From Afipia sp. 1NLS2 (GTDB taxonomy: Bacteria; Pseudomonadota; Alphaproteobacteria; Rhizobiales; Xanthobacteraceae), in the NCBI RefSeq assembly GCF_000178995.1, contig NZ_ADVZ01000001.1:778001-842000 (forward strand): a stretch of 64,000 nucleotides of DNA, written 5' to 3'. The notes below the pieces were generated by a model. The model worked only from the letters and a program-made list of their open reading frames with translations, did not search any database and had not been told where the DNA came from. A program made the position numbers and the translations under genes. Each line of letters starts with the position of its first letter. The stretch's first letter is position 1. Shown piece after piece: positions 1-6,788 of this stretch.

Positions 1-103
1 CGCTTCGGAAGCGGAGAAGAAGCTGAAAGATTGCGAAGTATTGCTTGAGAGTTATGCGCAGCGTGTCTTCGACGCTCAGGAAGAAAACCGCACCAAGGAT
101 TGA
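1..103 (+). CDS. C-terminal end of an unidentified protein (partial)
   Basis: The open frame enters from the left edge and ends with a TGA at 101-103, giving about 33 residues rich in Glu, Lys and Ala that would form an amphipathic helix or coiled coil. No domain can be recognised from so little sequence. The frame has no internal start that would make it a complete gene, so it is read as the tail of a gene beginning upstream of the window. Confidence 0.45.
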   Translation, partial: ASEAEKKLKDCEVLLESYAQRVFDAQEENRTKD

Positions 104-299
104 GCGTAGTGACAATCGGTCCTGCCAATTGATAAAGTTTGCGATGTAATTCGGAAGGAGAGAAGAAATAGCGCCAAGCGATCGTCCGACGGATTCTTCC
201 TTGAGAGACGGTATTTACTAGCCACGTTCCGTCCGCAATTCATTCAATCGCCATTAATTTTGGGAAGCCTAGGTTTCCGCATCTACGATGGAGGTTTCT

Positions 300-602
300 A
301 TGCGGAAGGTCATTCTCGCTTTCATGGGCTTTGCGGCTGTCGGCACATTCGTCATGGCTCCCGACGCCAATGCGATGCCGGCCGGGCCATCGGCGTCGGT
401 CGCATCAACGATCGACCAGGTCCGATTGGTCTGCGACGAATGGGGGCGCTGCTGGCGACGGCCGGACTATTACCGGCCCTATGGCTACTATGGGTATGGA
501 TACGGCTATGATCGGCCATACCGTCGCTACTATCGTCCTCGCCATTACGGCGGCTATGGTTACGGTTATGGTGGCTGGCATCGCGGTTGGTACGGATACT
601 GA
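300..602 (+). CDS. Small exported Gly/Tyr/Arg-rich protein
   Basis: About 100 residues. The start at 300 is chosen over an in-frame ATG at 288 because GGAGG lies a few bases upstream and because it opens directly into a signal peptide (MRKVILAFMGF, hydrophobic core, then an ANA cleavage-like site near residue 25). The mature part has a short acidic/Trp stretch with two Cys (VCDEWGRCW) and then a repetitive tail of YGYGYG, RPY and GGY units. Such short exported, Tyr/Gly-rich proteins are common and uncharacterised in rhizobia-like bacteria; the tail suggests a disordered envelope protein. Function unknown. It is followed by a lipoprotein gene on the same strand. Confidence 0.75.
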   Translation: MRKVILAFMGFAAVGTFVMAPDANAMPAGPSASVASTIDQVRLVCDEWGRCWRRPDYYRPYGYYGYGYGYDRPYRRYYRPRHYGGYGYGYGGWHRGWYGY

Positions 603-694
603 GCGATAAGCCATCGCCCTTTCTTACGAAGACCACCCAATATTGATGACGTGAGGCGTGGTTTCCGACGCTTCACGCGAGAGGGAGCCTTTAG

Positions 695-1012
695 ATGAAA
701 CTGCTCAGGATCTTCATCGCAGCAGCGGTCGTTACAACAGTGCTATCCGGTTGCGCGAATACCCCGCCAGAGCAGCGAACGGCGACCGGCGCTGTATTGG
801 GCGGTGCAACCGGTGCGCTTCTCGGCAATGCTGTTGGTGGTGGTGTTGGTGGTACGCTTCTCGGTGCTGGCGCCGGCGCCCTGCTTGGAGCAGCGGTCGC
901 CGACTCAACCAATCCTTACCGCAACGGTCCGCCGATGTGTCGCTATCGTGCACCGGACGGCAGCGTCTATATCGCGGAATGTGACGAGCGTTACTATCGA
1001 GGGCGATACTGA
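695..1012 (+). CDS. Outer-membrane lipoprotein with glycine-zipper segment
   Basis: 105 residues starting MKLLRIFIAA with a lipobox-like LSGC ending at Cys 20, so the mature protein should be lipid-anchored. Residues 30-68 are a run of Gly/Ala repeats (GGATGALLG, GGGVGGTLLGAGAG) typical of glycine-zipper domains that insert in or lie against the outer membrane. The C-terminal 35 residues are polar with two Cys (MCRY and AECDERYY). A purine-rich GAGAGGGAG stretch precedes the ATG. The family is widespread in alphaproteobacteria and lacks an assigned role; an envelope-stress or structural role is only a guess. Confidence 0.8.
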   Translation: MKLLRIFIAAAVVTTVLSGCANTPPEQRTATGAVLGGATGALLGNAVGGGVGGTLLGAGAGALLGAAVADSTNPYRNGPPMCRYRAPDGSVYIAECDERYYRGRY

Positions 1013-1339
1013 GCGCATATAGAGTTGAAAAAGGAATAGCGCGTCACCGCGTGATACGAATGCTGTCTATGGATCGTAAAAACCCGCCGCCGGGACAGTG
1101 GCGGCGGGTTAGTACGCGGAACACGACGGAGACAGCCATTCAGGCTGGATTAGGCTCCCATTAGATGGTGAACGGGAGGTTAAGGCGTCGCATTGTAGAT
1201 GCGCTCGCGCACTGAGCCTCGCATCAAGTTCCATCACTTTTTCAGATTAGATTTTTATTGCGTCCATTGATTGCCTGATTTCCGTAATGGTGACGACAAA
1301 AACGTCTGCGATACATCCGCCTCGACAGAGGAGGCCACG
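1013..1339. other. Intergenic stretch containing one strong inverted repeat
   Basis: There is no convincing gene between the lipoprotein stop and the next start. The only clear structure is the GC-rich hairpin at 1081-1110, listed separately. The AT-rich part around 1235-1265 could hold the promoter of the small gene at 1340, but no good hexamer pair stands out. Confidence 0.5.
1081..1110. terminator. GC-rich hairpin, possible bidirectional terminator
   Basis: AACCCGCCGCC and GGCGGCGGGTT form a perfect 11-bp stem around an 8-base loop. A run of five A lies on the left side (1078-1082), giving a T-run on the minus strand, while the plus strand has only TT after the stem. It sits 69 bases after the lipoprotein stop. 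Confidence 0.5.
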
Positions 1340-1534
1340 ATGTTTCAATTCTCGTCGGAAACAATCCAGCATCTGCGTGCGGTGCTTGACGACGCAAGTG
1401 CCGAGATCCAGGCAGATTCACCGACCAAGGCTTTGATGGCCGAACACATCTTGCGTACCGCAGCTACCGGTGTCCGTGGTTACGATAAACTCCGCGAAGC
1501 CGCGGTTGAAATTGCGCGGTGTGATGGAGTGTGA
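1340..1534 (+). CDS. Small conserved-looking protein of unknown function
   Basis: 64 residues (MFQFSSETIQ to CDGV). An AGGAGG at 1328-1333 sits correctly before the ATG at 1340, so this start is preferred over the in-frame ATG at 1271. The sequence is helical and soluble, with no signal peptide or membrane segment. Similar short proteins occur in Bradyrhizobium-type genomes as far as I recall, but no function is known. The next small gene follows after 84 bases in the same direction. Confidence 0.6.
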   Translation: MFQFSSETIQHLRAVLDDASAEIQADSPTKALMAEHILRTAATGVRGYDKLREAAVEIARCDGV

Positions 1535-1618
1535 TCGATTAGCTCTGCGAGGACCTTCGCGTTTAAGTTTTCTGCATCCGCCGAATTCTGCCGCTCAGTG
1601 CCACAGGAGGGCAACGTG

Positions 1619-1831
1619 GTGCGAATCACGCAAAGCAATAACTGGACCGAAATCGAGCTCCGGAAATTGCGTGCTTACGCTGACGGTGGATGCTCAGCTT
1701 ACCACATTGCGGCAGCGCTAAATCGAAGCGTCGCGAATGTACGATCGATGGCCACTCGACGAGGAATTGCGATCCTCAATTTCAATGAGTCTGACAAGTG
1801 GCGCTCTAATGAAAAGGATGTTCGCACCTAA
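1619..1831 (+). CDS. Small HTH-like (SANT/Myb-type) protein
   Basis: About 70 residues. AGGAGGG at 1605-1611 points to GTG at 1619 (or 1616) rather than the GTG at 1598. The sequence around NNWTEIELRKLRAYADGG, followed by AYHIAAALNRSVANVRSMA, has the Trp-plus-three-helix look of short GcrA/SANT-type DNA-binding proteins: a tryptophan in helix 1 and a turn before a recognition-like helix with Arg. It is probably a small DNA-binding protein, but the family is not certain. Confidence 0.55.
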   Translation: MRITQSNNWTEIELRKLRAYADGGCSAYHIAAALNRSVANVRSMATRRGIAILNFNESDKWRSNEKDVRT

Positions 1832-1889
1832 TTATTTTTATCGAGCCTGCAGCGCATCACGATGAGTATCAAATGCCTTTCCTGGCCGA

Positions 1890-2692
1890 TTATGTGCGCT
1901 TGAGATGTATTCTCTTTTTTCTTCCGGTGAACATCGCAACGACGAGGTTTTGGCGCTGCATAATGCTAACCACTGCGACACCCAGAATATGCACGCCTAC
2001 CAAGGCAAGCAGGGCGTAAGATGACCAAGTGTGCAGCACCTGAACCCAGGCAACACCGAAAAACCTAACGGTAATCTGCATGCACCCGCTGACGCCCGAA
2101 ATCAACGTCAGGCCAAGCGATGCCACAAGCATCACAGCTCCTGCGGGGTTGAGGCCGACGTAACCGCCAGTTCGCCCCCGCATGAGTCTGCGCAGAAACC
2201 GGATTGCATTGGGCAATAGAAATGTCAGCCGGCTGAGGCGCGCGGAATCGGACCCTACGAAACCCCAGATAATCCGGAATGCGACAAGACCGATTGCGAC
2301 ATATCCAGCCTGCCTATGCAACGAGTCGAAAACGATCGCGCTCAACCACGCCACGACAATAGACGCAGCTAACGACCAATGCACAATCCGAAGCGGCTGG
2401 TCCCAGACGTAAATATGGGACCGTGAATGATCGTCCTCTGTAGACATATCAGGGCTGTAAAATAGCTCGAACAGCTTTCCATCTTTTACGCCGTAAACTT
2501 CGTAACACGTACCTTCCACTTTGGAACGGCGCACCTCGTAGCCGGCGGCGCTGGCCTTTGCTTCCGCTTCGCTCGCAGGCTTCCACTTCGCCTTCTCGAG
2601 CTTTGTGCAATCTTTAAATCCATCGGCAAAACAAGCTCCCCCAAAGCCAGTGAAAAGCCGGCGGCCAAAGCCAAAGGCATTGCGATCTTCAT
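1890..2692 (-). CDS. PepSY-domain / cytochrome b561 fusion with a frameshift after the signal peptide
   Basis: The C-terminal 185 residues (from Met at 2447) are a cytochrome b561-type membrane protein: VWDQPLRIVHW with a haem-ligand-like His, then LHRQAGYVAIGL, VLHTWSSYALLALVGVH and a final LVVAMFTGRKK, about four membrane helices. Ahead of it, in the same frame and with no stop, is a PepSY-like domain (KWKPASEAEAKASAAG, then GTCYEVYG). The best start, ATG at 2692 (MKIAMPLALAAGFSLALG), is a good signal peptide but lies in a different frame; the frames meet at a run of five G (minus strand) at 2638-2642, where one extra G would join them. The gene is therefore frameshifted, or a sequencing error is present. 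The cytochrome could still be made from Met 2447. Expected role: membrane electron transfer with a periplasmic PepSY partner. Confidence 0.6.
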
Positions 2693-3060
2693 AATTGCGT
2701 CTCCATGATTTAATTCGAGGAATTGTTTGCCACAGCGAGTTCTGCACGAGAGTCTGGATTTTGTTCTAGCGCGAAATCGGACTGGCGCTCTGCTGATCGG
2801 GCTGCGGCACGCGGTCCCAGTAACGACAAGCATGCTCAATAATCCCAGCAAATGACTGACTTGCGGCAATCACTTAGAATGATTTTAAATTTGAATGCCC
2901 ATCGCCTTTTCACTCGATGAGCAGATGTATGCTTGACGCAGGATAACAATACTCGTCGTCTGCACAGCCCCGCTGTTTCGACTGCTGTCGCTGTCAAAGC
3001 GTACCTTGCGGGCGAGTCCGCCGCAGTTGATTAGCTAACAGCGGCGGACGGTTCATCGGA
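2693..3060. other. Intergenic stretch with one inverted repeat
   Basis: No convincing gene is visible here. A perfect 9-bp inverted repeat (GTCCGCCGC at 3016-3024, GCGGCGGAC at 3041-3049) lies just beyond the stop of the CusF remnant on the minus strand and may be its old terminator, although no T-run follows it. Confidence 0.4.
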
Positions 3061-3237
3061 TTACTTGCTCTTTTCAATTTTGGTGAGCGTAATCCCTTCG
3101 CTGCTGCGCTCCGCGGTGAAGCGAATTTTGTCCCCAGCCTTAACCTGCTTCAGCATAGACTGGTCCTTAACGCGGGAGACCGTCGTCATGCCTTCGTCCA
3201 TATCGAGGCTTTTGATTGGGCCGTGCTTAAGTGTGAT
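3061..3237 (-). pseudogene. 5'-truncated CusF-like periplasmic copper-binding protein
   Basis: The minus strand from 3237 to the TAA at 3061-3063 encodes about 58 residues: ITLKHGPIKSLDM, then VSRVKDQSMLKQVKAGDKI and a final ITLTKIEKSK. This is the C-terminal two thirds of a CusF-family (OB-fold, Cu/Ag-binding) protein, in which HGPIKSLDM normally precedes the metal-binding Met residues. A TAG at 3238-3240 directly precedes the fragment, and no signal peptide or start can be joined to it, so the gene is a remnant. It suggests a former copper-efflux locus here. Confidence 0.7.
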
Positions 3238-3382
3238 CTAACGTCTGGCGTCTGGTTTGCCGTGCAGCGCGCTTAACGGGCGCCGCACTGAGATCAAGTT
3301 AGAATCTGTCTAGTTTAGAGCGCTTCTCTTTGCCTGCGACACTTTGTCGTGCCACCCCATGCGCGTCTATTGGGGGATAAAC

Positions 3383-4282
3383 ATGGGAAAGAAAGGAACG
3401 CTAGTGCGCACTGCGCTGGCTGGAGGGGCGCTTCTATCCAGCATTTTGGCGCAGAGCAGCATCGCTCAAGCGGAGGATTATAGCGCTTGGCGCGATATCG
3501 AGACCAAGTACATCTTCGGCTTCACCACGGGCTCCGGCATTGGGCTGGAGGGTGAGAAGGAATTCACGGTCGATACCGTCGGCCGCTTCGGCAAACGCGA
3601 AGGTAGTTATCGGGCCAGCGAGACCAAGTACGAGTTAGAATTTACGCCGACGCAATTTATCCAGATCGAGTTCGGCATGCTGGGGGCGACCCATAACATC
3701 AACGGCGTCCCCGATCTGGACAACCTGCGGCAGGTGGCGGTCAGCGGCGGATTTGCCGAATTCCGCTATCTCGCGATCGAGCGCACGTCGAGCAATCCGC
3801 TCGCGGTGACGCTGGCGGTCGAGCCGACATTCCGCCGCATCGATGAAACCGGTGGCGAGCGGGTGCACAACTTCGAATTCGAGACCACCATCAATGCCGA
3901 TCTCGAATTGGTCAAAAACAGGCTATTTGCGGGTTTCAATCTGCTCTACGAACCCGAGGTCACGCGTACCGTGCTTGGCGAGACCGCGCGTGAAGCCAAG
4001 TTCGGTGGTTCGACCGCTCTATCATGGCGAATTGCGCCGAACGTCGTGATCGGCGGCGAGGTCTGGTATCTGCGGCACTACGACAGCATTGGCCTACGGG
4101 ACTTCACCGGCGACGCGGTGATGCTCGGACCTACACTCTACGTCCGCCTTGCGCCGAAGATGTTCATGACTGCGGCCTGGAACACTCAGGTCTGGGGCCG
4201 CGAGATTGGCAATCCGGTTTCACTCAATCTCGCCGAGTTTCAACGCAATCGCGCGCGACTCAAATTCGCTGTCGAATTCTGA
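3383..4282 (+). CDS. Outer-membrane beta-barrel-type protein next to a cupredoxin
   Basis: About 299 residues. ATG 3383 is preferred over 3344 because GGGGGA precedes it and a signal peptide follows (MGKKGTLVRTALAGGALLSS, cleavage near AQAED). The mature sequence alternates polar and hydrophobic residues with many aromatic girdle residues (KYIFGFTTGSG, FIQIEFGMLG, GGEVWYLRHY) and ends in ARLKFAVEF, a terminal Phe as in outer-membrane barrels. The cupredoxin gene begins 25 bases later, so the two probably form an operon concerned with metal handling. In related genomes such a pair can accompany an FTR1-type iron permease, which is not present here. The exact substrate is unknown. Confidence 0.7.
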   Translation: MGKKGTLVRTALAGGALLSSILAQSSIAQAEDYSAWRDIETKYIFGFTTGSGIGLEGEKEFTVDTVGRFGKREGSYRASETKYELEFTPTQFIQIEFGMLGATHNINGVPDLDNLRQVAVSGGFAEFRYLAIERTSSNPLAVTLAVEPTFRRIDETGGERVHNFEFETTINADLELVKNRLFAGFNLLYEPEVTRTVLGETAREAKFGGSTALSWRIAPNVVIGGEVWYLRHYDSIGLRDFTGDAVMLGPTLYVRLAPKMFMTAAWNTQVWGREIGNPVSLNLAEFQRNRARLKFAVEF

Positions 4283-4306
4283 CATCCAACATCGGAGGTA
4301 TCTTTC

Positions 4307-4654
4307 ATGTCATTTGCACGCACTGTCCTTCTCGTCGCCGCTTCAGCGGCTTTCGGCATCGCCACATCTCTGCCGATTGCTCACGCCCAACAGGCCAAAA
4401 GCCTGACGGTAACTTACGCGAACGGCAAGTTTCAGCCGTCAGCCTTGCATGCGCCGGCCAACACGCCATTGGCGCTTACGGTCAAGAATCTCAATGCCAA
4501 GTCGATGGAGTTCGAGAGTGCTGCTCTGCGGGTGGAAAAAGTCATCGACGCGAAGAGCGAAGGCGTCATCAATCTGCGGCCGCTCAAACCGGGAAAGTAT
4601 GACTTCTACGACGACTTTGGCGGCAAGGCGGATGGCACCCTGACCGTCGAATAA
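4307..4654 (+). CDS. Periplasmic cupredoxin-domain protein
   Basis: 115 residues with a signal peptide (MSFARTVLLVAASAAFGIA, cleavage near AHAQQ) and a short cupredoxin_1-like beta-sandwich: KFQPSALHAPANTPLALTV, MEFESAALRVEKVI, then LKPGKYDFYDDFGG and a terminal beta strand TLTVE. This is the pattern of the small cupredoxin-like proteins associated with iron/copper uptake modules. The classical His/Cys/Met copper ligands are not evident, as in other members of this sub-family. GGAGG at 4293-4297 gives a clear ribosome site. Probably co-transcribed with the barrel protein upstream. Confidence 0.75.
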   Translation: MSFARTVLLVAASAAFGIATSLPIAHAQQAKSLTVTYANGKFQPSALHAPANTPLALTVKNLNAKSMEFESAALRVEKVIDAKSEGVINLRPLKPGKYDFYDDFGGKADGTLTVE

Positions 4655-4779
4655 CCGGCAGCGGATTACGCGAAGTAGATCCGTCACGAATCCGACTAGG
4701 CAAAGCATGGCTGCGCTGGAGTATGTAGGTTTGAGTTTACTTCCAACGATCTGTGTGCGCTGTATCTTGCGAGCGCTTT

Positions 4780-5220
4780 CTAACGTCTGACATCGAGAAC
4801 GTCCAAGACGGGGCAATCTGGCGCCCTGCTTCCGGAACATTGTGCGATTGTTTTTGCAAGCAGTCTTTCGAGCTTTCTTAAGTCGGCGATCTTGGTGCGG
4901 ATGTCATCAAGATGGTGCGCTGCGATCTTGCGCGCATCCGCGCATGACGCCTTTCCTGGCCCTCCCAAAGCGAGCAGAGCGCGGATGTCTTCGAGACCGA
5001 AACCAAGCTCGCGGCCGCGTCGGATAAAGGCGAGCATACGGGTCTCGGTTGGTCCATAGACACGGCGGCCACCTTCGGTACGAGCCGGCGGTTGTAGCAT
5101 CTTGATCTTCTCGTAGTAGCGAATGGTCTCGATATTGACCCCAGTCAGTCGCGACAATTCGCCAATCGGTATTCCGTCCGATCCTCCCACTCGCGAAGCT
5201 GTGACCGAGGGCATGTTCAA
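4780..5220 (-). CDS. merR: MerR, mercury-responsive transcriptional regulator
   Basis: 146 residues. The N-terminal winged helix (IPIGELSRLTGVNIETIRYYEKI) is the MerR signature, followed by a dimerisation helix. The three mercury-binding cysteines of MerR are present with nearly the classical spacing: Cys93 (ASCADAR), Cys128 (AQCSG) and Cys136 (PDCPVLDVL), matching Cys82/117/126 of Tn501 MerR. It is divergent from merT with only 44 bases between the two starts, which contain a dyad inside an elongated spacer. By analogy it represses merTP without Hg(II) and activates on binding it by untwisting the promoter. The extra N-terminal residues (about 14) are longer than in Tn501 MerR. Confidence 0.9.
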   Translation of the reverse strand: MNMPSVTASRVGGSDGIPIGELSRLTGVNIETIRYYEKIKMLQPPARTEGGRRVYGPTETRMLAFIRRGRELGFGLEDIRALLALGGPGKASCADARKIAAHHLDDIRTKIADLRKLERLLAKTIAQCSGSRAPDCPVLDVLDVRR

Positions 5221-5226
5221 AGCTCC

Positions 5227-5259
5227 TTGCTTCTGTAGTCACTACAGGATGCATAATAT
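5227..5259 (+). promoter_or_regulatory. MerR-type mer operator-promoter
   Basis: A -35-like TTGCTT (5227-5232) and -10-like CATAAT (5252-5257) are separated by 19 bases, the over-long spacing typical of MerR-controlled promoters. The spacer carries the dyad CTGTAG-TCA-CTACAG (5233-5247). The -10 ends only 7 bases before the merT ATG at 5265, so the transcript should start at or next to the start codon. Confidence 0.75.
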
Positions 5260-5264
5260 AGCCC

Positions 5265-5645
5265 ATGAAAATTAATCAGACCGATCACATTGTCGCTAAT
5301 GGGCGACGACAACGTCTAGTGGCGGCAGGCGGCCTGCTGGGCGCGCTGGTGTCGTCGTCATGTTGTATCTTGCCTCTTGCTATGTTTTGGCTCGGGGTGA
5401 GCGGAGCTTGGATTAGCAACTTCACGCAGCTTGCTCCCTACCAACCCTACTTTATAGCCGCGACGCTCGCGTTCTTGGCGTACGGCTATTGGTTGGTTTA
5501 TGGAAGGCGCGCCTGCTCCGATGGAGATATCTGCGCGCGTCCTTTACCAAAGCGCATCGTCAAGGCCAGTCTCATCCTCGCAGCCCTCCTTGTGGTTGCC
5601 GCGCTCGGTCTCGATTTCATCGCTCCTCTCTTTCTCAATCCGTGA
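5265..5645 (+). CDS. merT: MerT, mercuric ion inner-membrane transporter
   Basis: 126 residues with three predicted membrane helices. Helix 1 carries the vicinal pair Cys33-Cys34 (SSSCCILPL), which in MerT receives Hg(II) from MerP, and the cytosolic loop has Cys84 and Cys90 (RRACSDGDICAR), the second pair. This is the full set expected for MerT. The start at 5265 lies almost at the predicted transcription start and lacks a Shine-Dalgarno, so translation may be leaderless. merP follows after 14 bases. The usual next step, merA mercuric reductase, is not in the window, so Hg(II) imported here needs another reductase or a different fate. Confidence 0.9.
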   Translation: MKINQTDHIVANGRRQRLVAAGGLLGALVSSSCCILPLAMFWLGVSGAWISNFTQLAPYQPYFIAATLAFLAYGYWLVYGRRACSDGDICARPLPKRIVKASLILAALLVVAALGLDFIAPLFLNP

Positions 5646-5659
5646 TCGGAGAAATGCCC

Positions 5660-5950
5660 ATGAATAAGGTTCTCGGTTATGCCGCCTTCGCCGTCACCAT
5701 TGTCGCCGCTCCAACAGCGATGGCCGCGGAAAGGACGGTAACGTTAGCCGTAGAGAACATGTACTGCGCGGCGTGTCCCTCCATCGTCAAGGGAAGCTTG
5801 GAAGCGGTTTCCGGCGTTGCCAAGGTTGCAGTGTCCTACAGGGACAAGACGGCAACGGTTGTCTATGACGATGCCAAAGCTGATGTAAGCCAGCTGACTT
5901 CGGCGACCACCAAGGCCGGATACCCGTCGGCACCTAAGGGCGGATCGTAA
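5660..5950 (+). CDS. merP: MerP, periplasmic mercury-binding protein
   Basis: 96 residues: signal peptide (MNKVLGYAAFAVTIVAAPTAMA) and one heavy-metal-associated domain with ENMYCAACPSIVKG, where Cys36 and Cys39 take the place of the GMTCxxC motif that binds Hg(II). The rest (VAKVAVSYRDKTATVVYDD, TKAGYPS) matches MerP closely. ATG 5660 is preferred to 5654 because GGAG at 5647-5650 is better spaced. It ends in TAATG, overlapping the next gene by one base, so merT-merP-GDCCVxC form one operon. Confidence 0.92.
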   Translation: MNKVLGYAAFAVTIVAAPTAMAAERTVTLAVENMYCAACPSIVKGSLEAVSGVAKVAVSYRDKTATVVYDDAKADVSQLTSATTKAGYPSAPKGGS

Positions 5951-6180
5951 TGCTCCTTCAATCGACGATCACTTGTCCACACTGCTCGGTCACGAAAACG
6001 GAGACCATGCCGACCGATGCCTGTCAGTTCTTCTATGAATGCACCGGATGCGGCACGAGGCTAAAGCCAAAGTCGGGCGATTGCTGCGTGTTCTGTTCGT
6101 ATGGCTCAGTGCCGTGCCCGCCCATTCAAGCTGAGCGCACCGGTGAGAGCGGCGGGGTATCCTGCTGCGCAAGTAGATAG
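5950..6180 (+). CDS. GDCCVxC-domain small cysteine-rich protein (copy 1)
   Basis: 76 residues with a zinc-ribbon-like ITCPHCS at the start, then FFYECTGCGTR, and the signature KSGDCCVFCSYGSVPCPPIQ (motif GDCCVFC). This family (GDCCVxC domain, sometimes a selenoprotein) is found beside mercury and other metal resistance genes; its biochemistry is not established. All motif Cys codons are TGC or TGT, so this is the cysteine form. A further CC pair lies at the C terminus. It overlaps merP by one base, which supports a role with Hg(II) or organomercurials. A second, closely similar copy lies at 15669-15884. Confidence 0.85.
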   Translation: MLLQSTITCPHCSVTKTETMPTDACQFFYECTGCGTRLKPKSGDCCVFCSYGSVPCPPIQAERTGESGGVSCCASR

Positions 6181-6297
6181 CGGCACTGACACTGATATGC
6201 GCGACTAGCTGCGCCGCGCGACCACCACTCGCGACACATCCTCTATATTCCCAGGGTGGAGTCCACGTCCGGCAATCCGGGAAGAGAAAAGGCCAAA

Positions 6298-6720
6298 TTA
6301 TCTTGGTCGCAGTTGAGCCTGGGGTGATAGAGCTTCGATGATGCGGCAATCGGCAACTGTGCCGCAGCGGCATTGATCGATCATGCTGTCCAGCTCCCGA
6401 CGCAACGCGCGCAAGTCAGCGATCTTTCGATCGACCTCGGCTCGATGCTCTTTGGCAATGGCATCGACGGCACCGCAAGACAGGTCGCGCTGGTCGGCCA
6501 AATCGAGCAATGCGCGAACTTGGTCGAGCGAAAATCCAAGGTCTCGCGAGCGTCGTATGAAGCTGAGGCGATTCAGGTGCTCTGCACCGTATGCTCGATA
6601 ATTGCTGGCCGTCCGGCCTGGCGCGGCAAGCAGACCGATCCGCTCGTAATAGCGGATGGTCTCGACTTTGGTGTCAGTTCTGCGCCCCAGCTCGCCAATC
6701 GCCAGGAAGTCGTTTGTCAT
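6298..6720 (-). CDS. MerR-family heavy-metal regulator (ZntR/CadR/PbrR-like)
   Basis: 140 residues starting at ATG 6720 (the longer upstream frame has no support and would cross the promoter). The winged helix (AIGELGRRTDTKVETIRYYERIGLL) and dimerisation helix are typical. Metal ligands: Cys82 (LSCGAVD), Cys117 and Cys119 (DQCRCG) and Cys125 (ADCRIIEAL), the arrangement seen in Zn/Cd/Pb sensors rather than in MerR itself. It is divergent from the P1B ATPase gene and should control it from the dyad between them. Downstream it converges with the GDCCVxC gene. Confidence 0.85.
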   Translation of the reverse strand: MTNDFLAIGELGRRTDTKVETIRYYERIGLLAAPGRTASNYRAYGAEHLNRLSFIRRSRDLGFSLDQVRALLDLADQRDLSCGAVDAIAKEHRAEVDRKIADLRALRRELDSMIDQCRCGTVADCRIIEALSPQAQLRPR

Positions 6721-6724
6721 GGCC

Positions 6725-6755
6725 TTGACCCTATAGTTACTACAGGGTCCATATG
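6725..6755 (+). promoter_or_regulatory. MerR-family operator-promoter for the P1B ATPase
   Basis: TTGACC (6725-6730) and CATATG (6750-6755) are 19 bases apart. Between and overlapping them is ACCCTATAG-TTA-CTACAGGGT (6728-6748), a dyad with one mismatch. An in-frame ATG at 6753 falls inside the -10 and so cannot be the real start of the ATPase gene. Confidence 0.75.
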
Positions 6756-6788
6756 AGTGGTCATGTCGAACTTGTCGAGGTGATCCCA

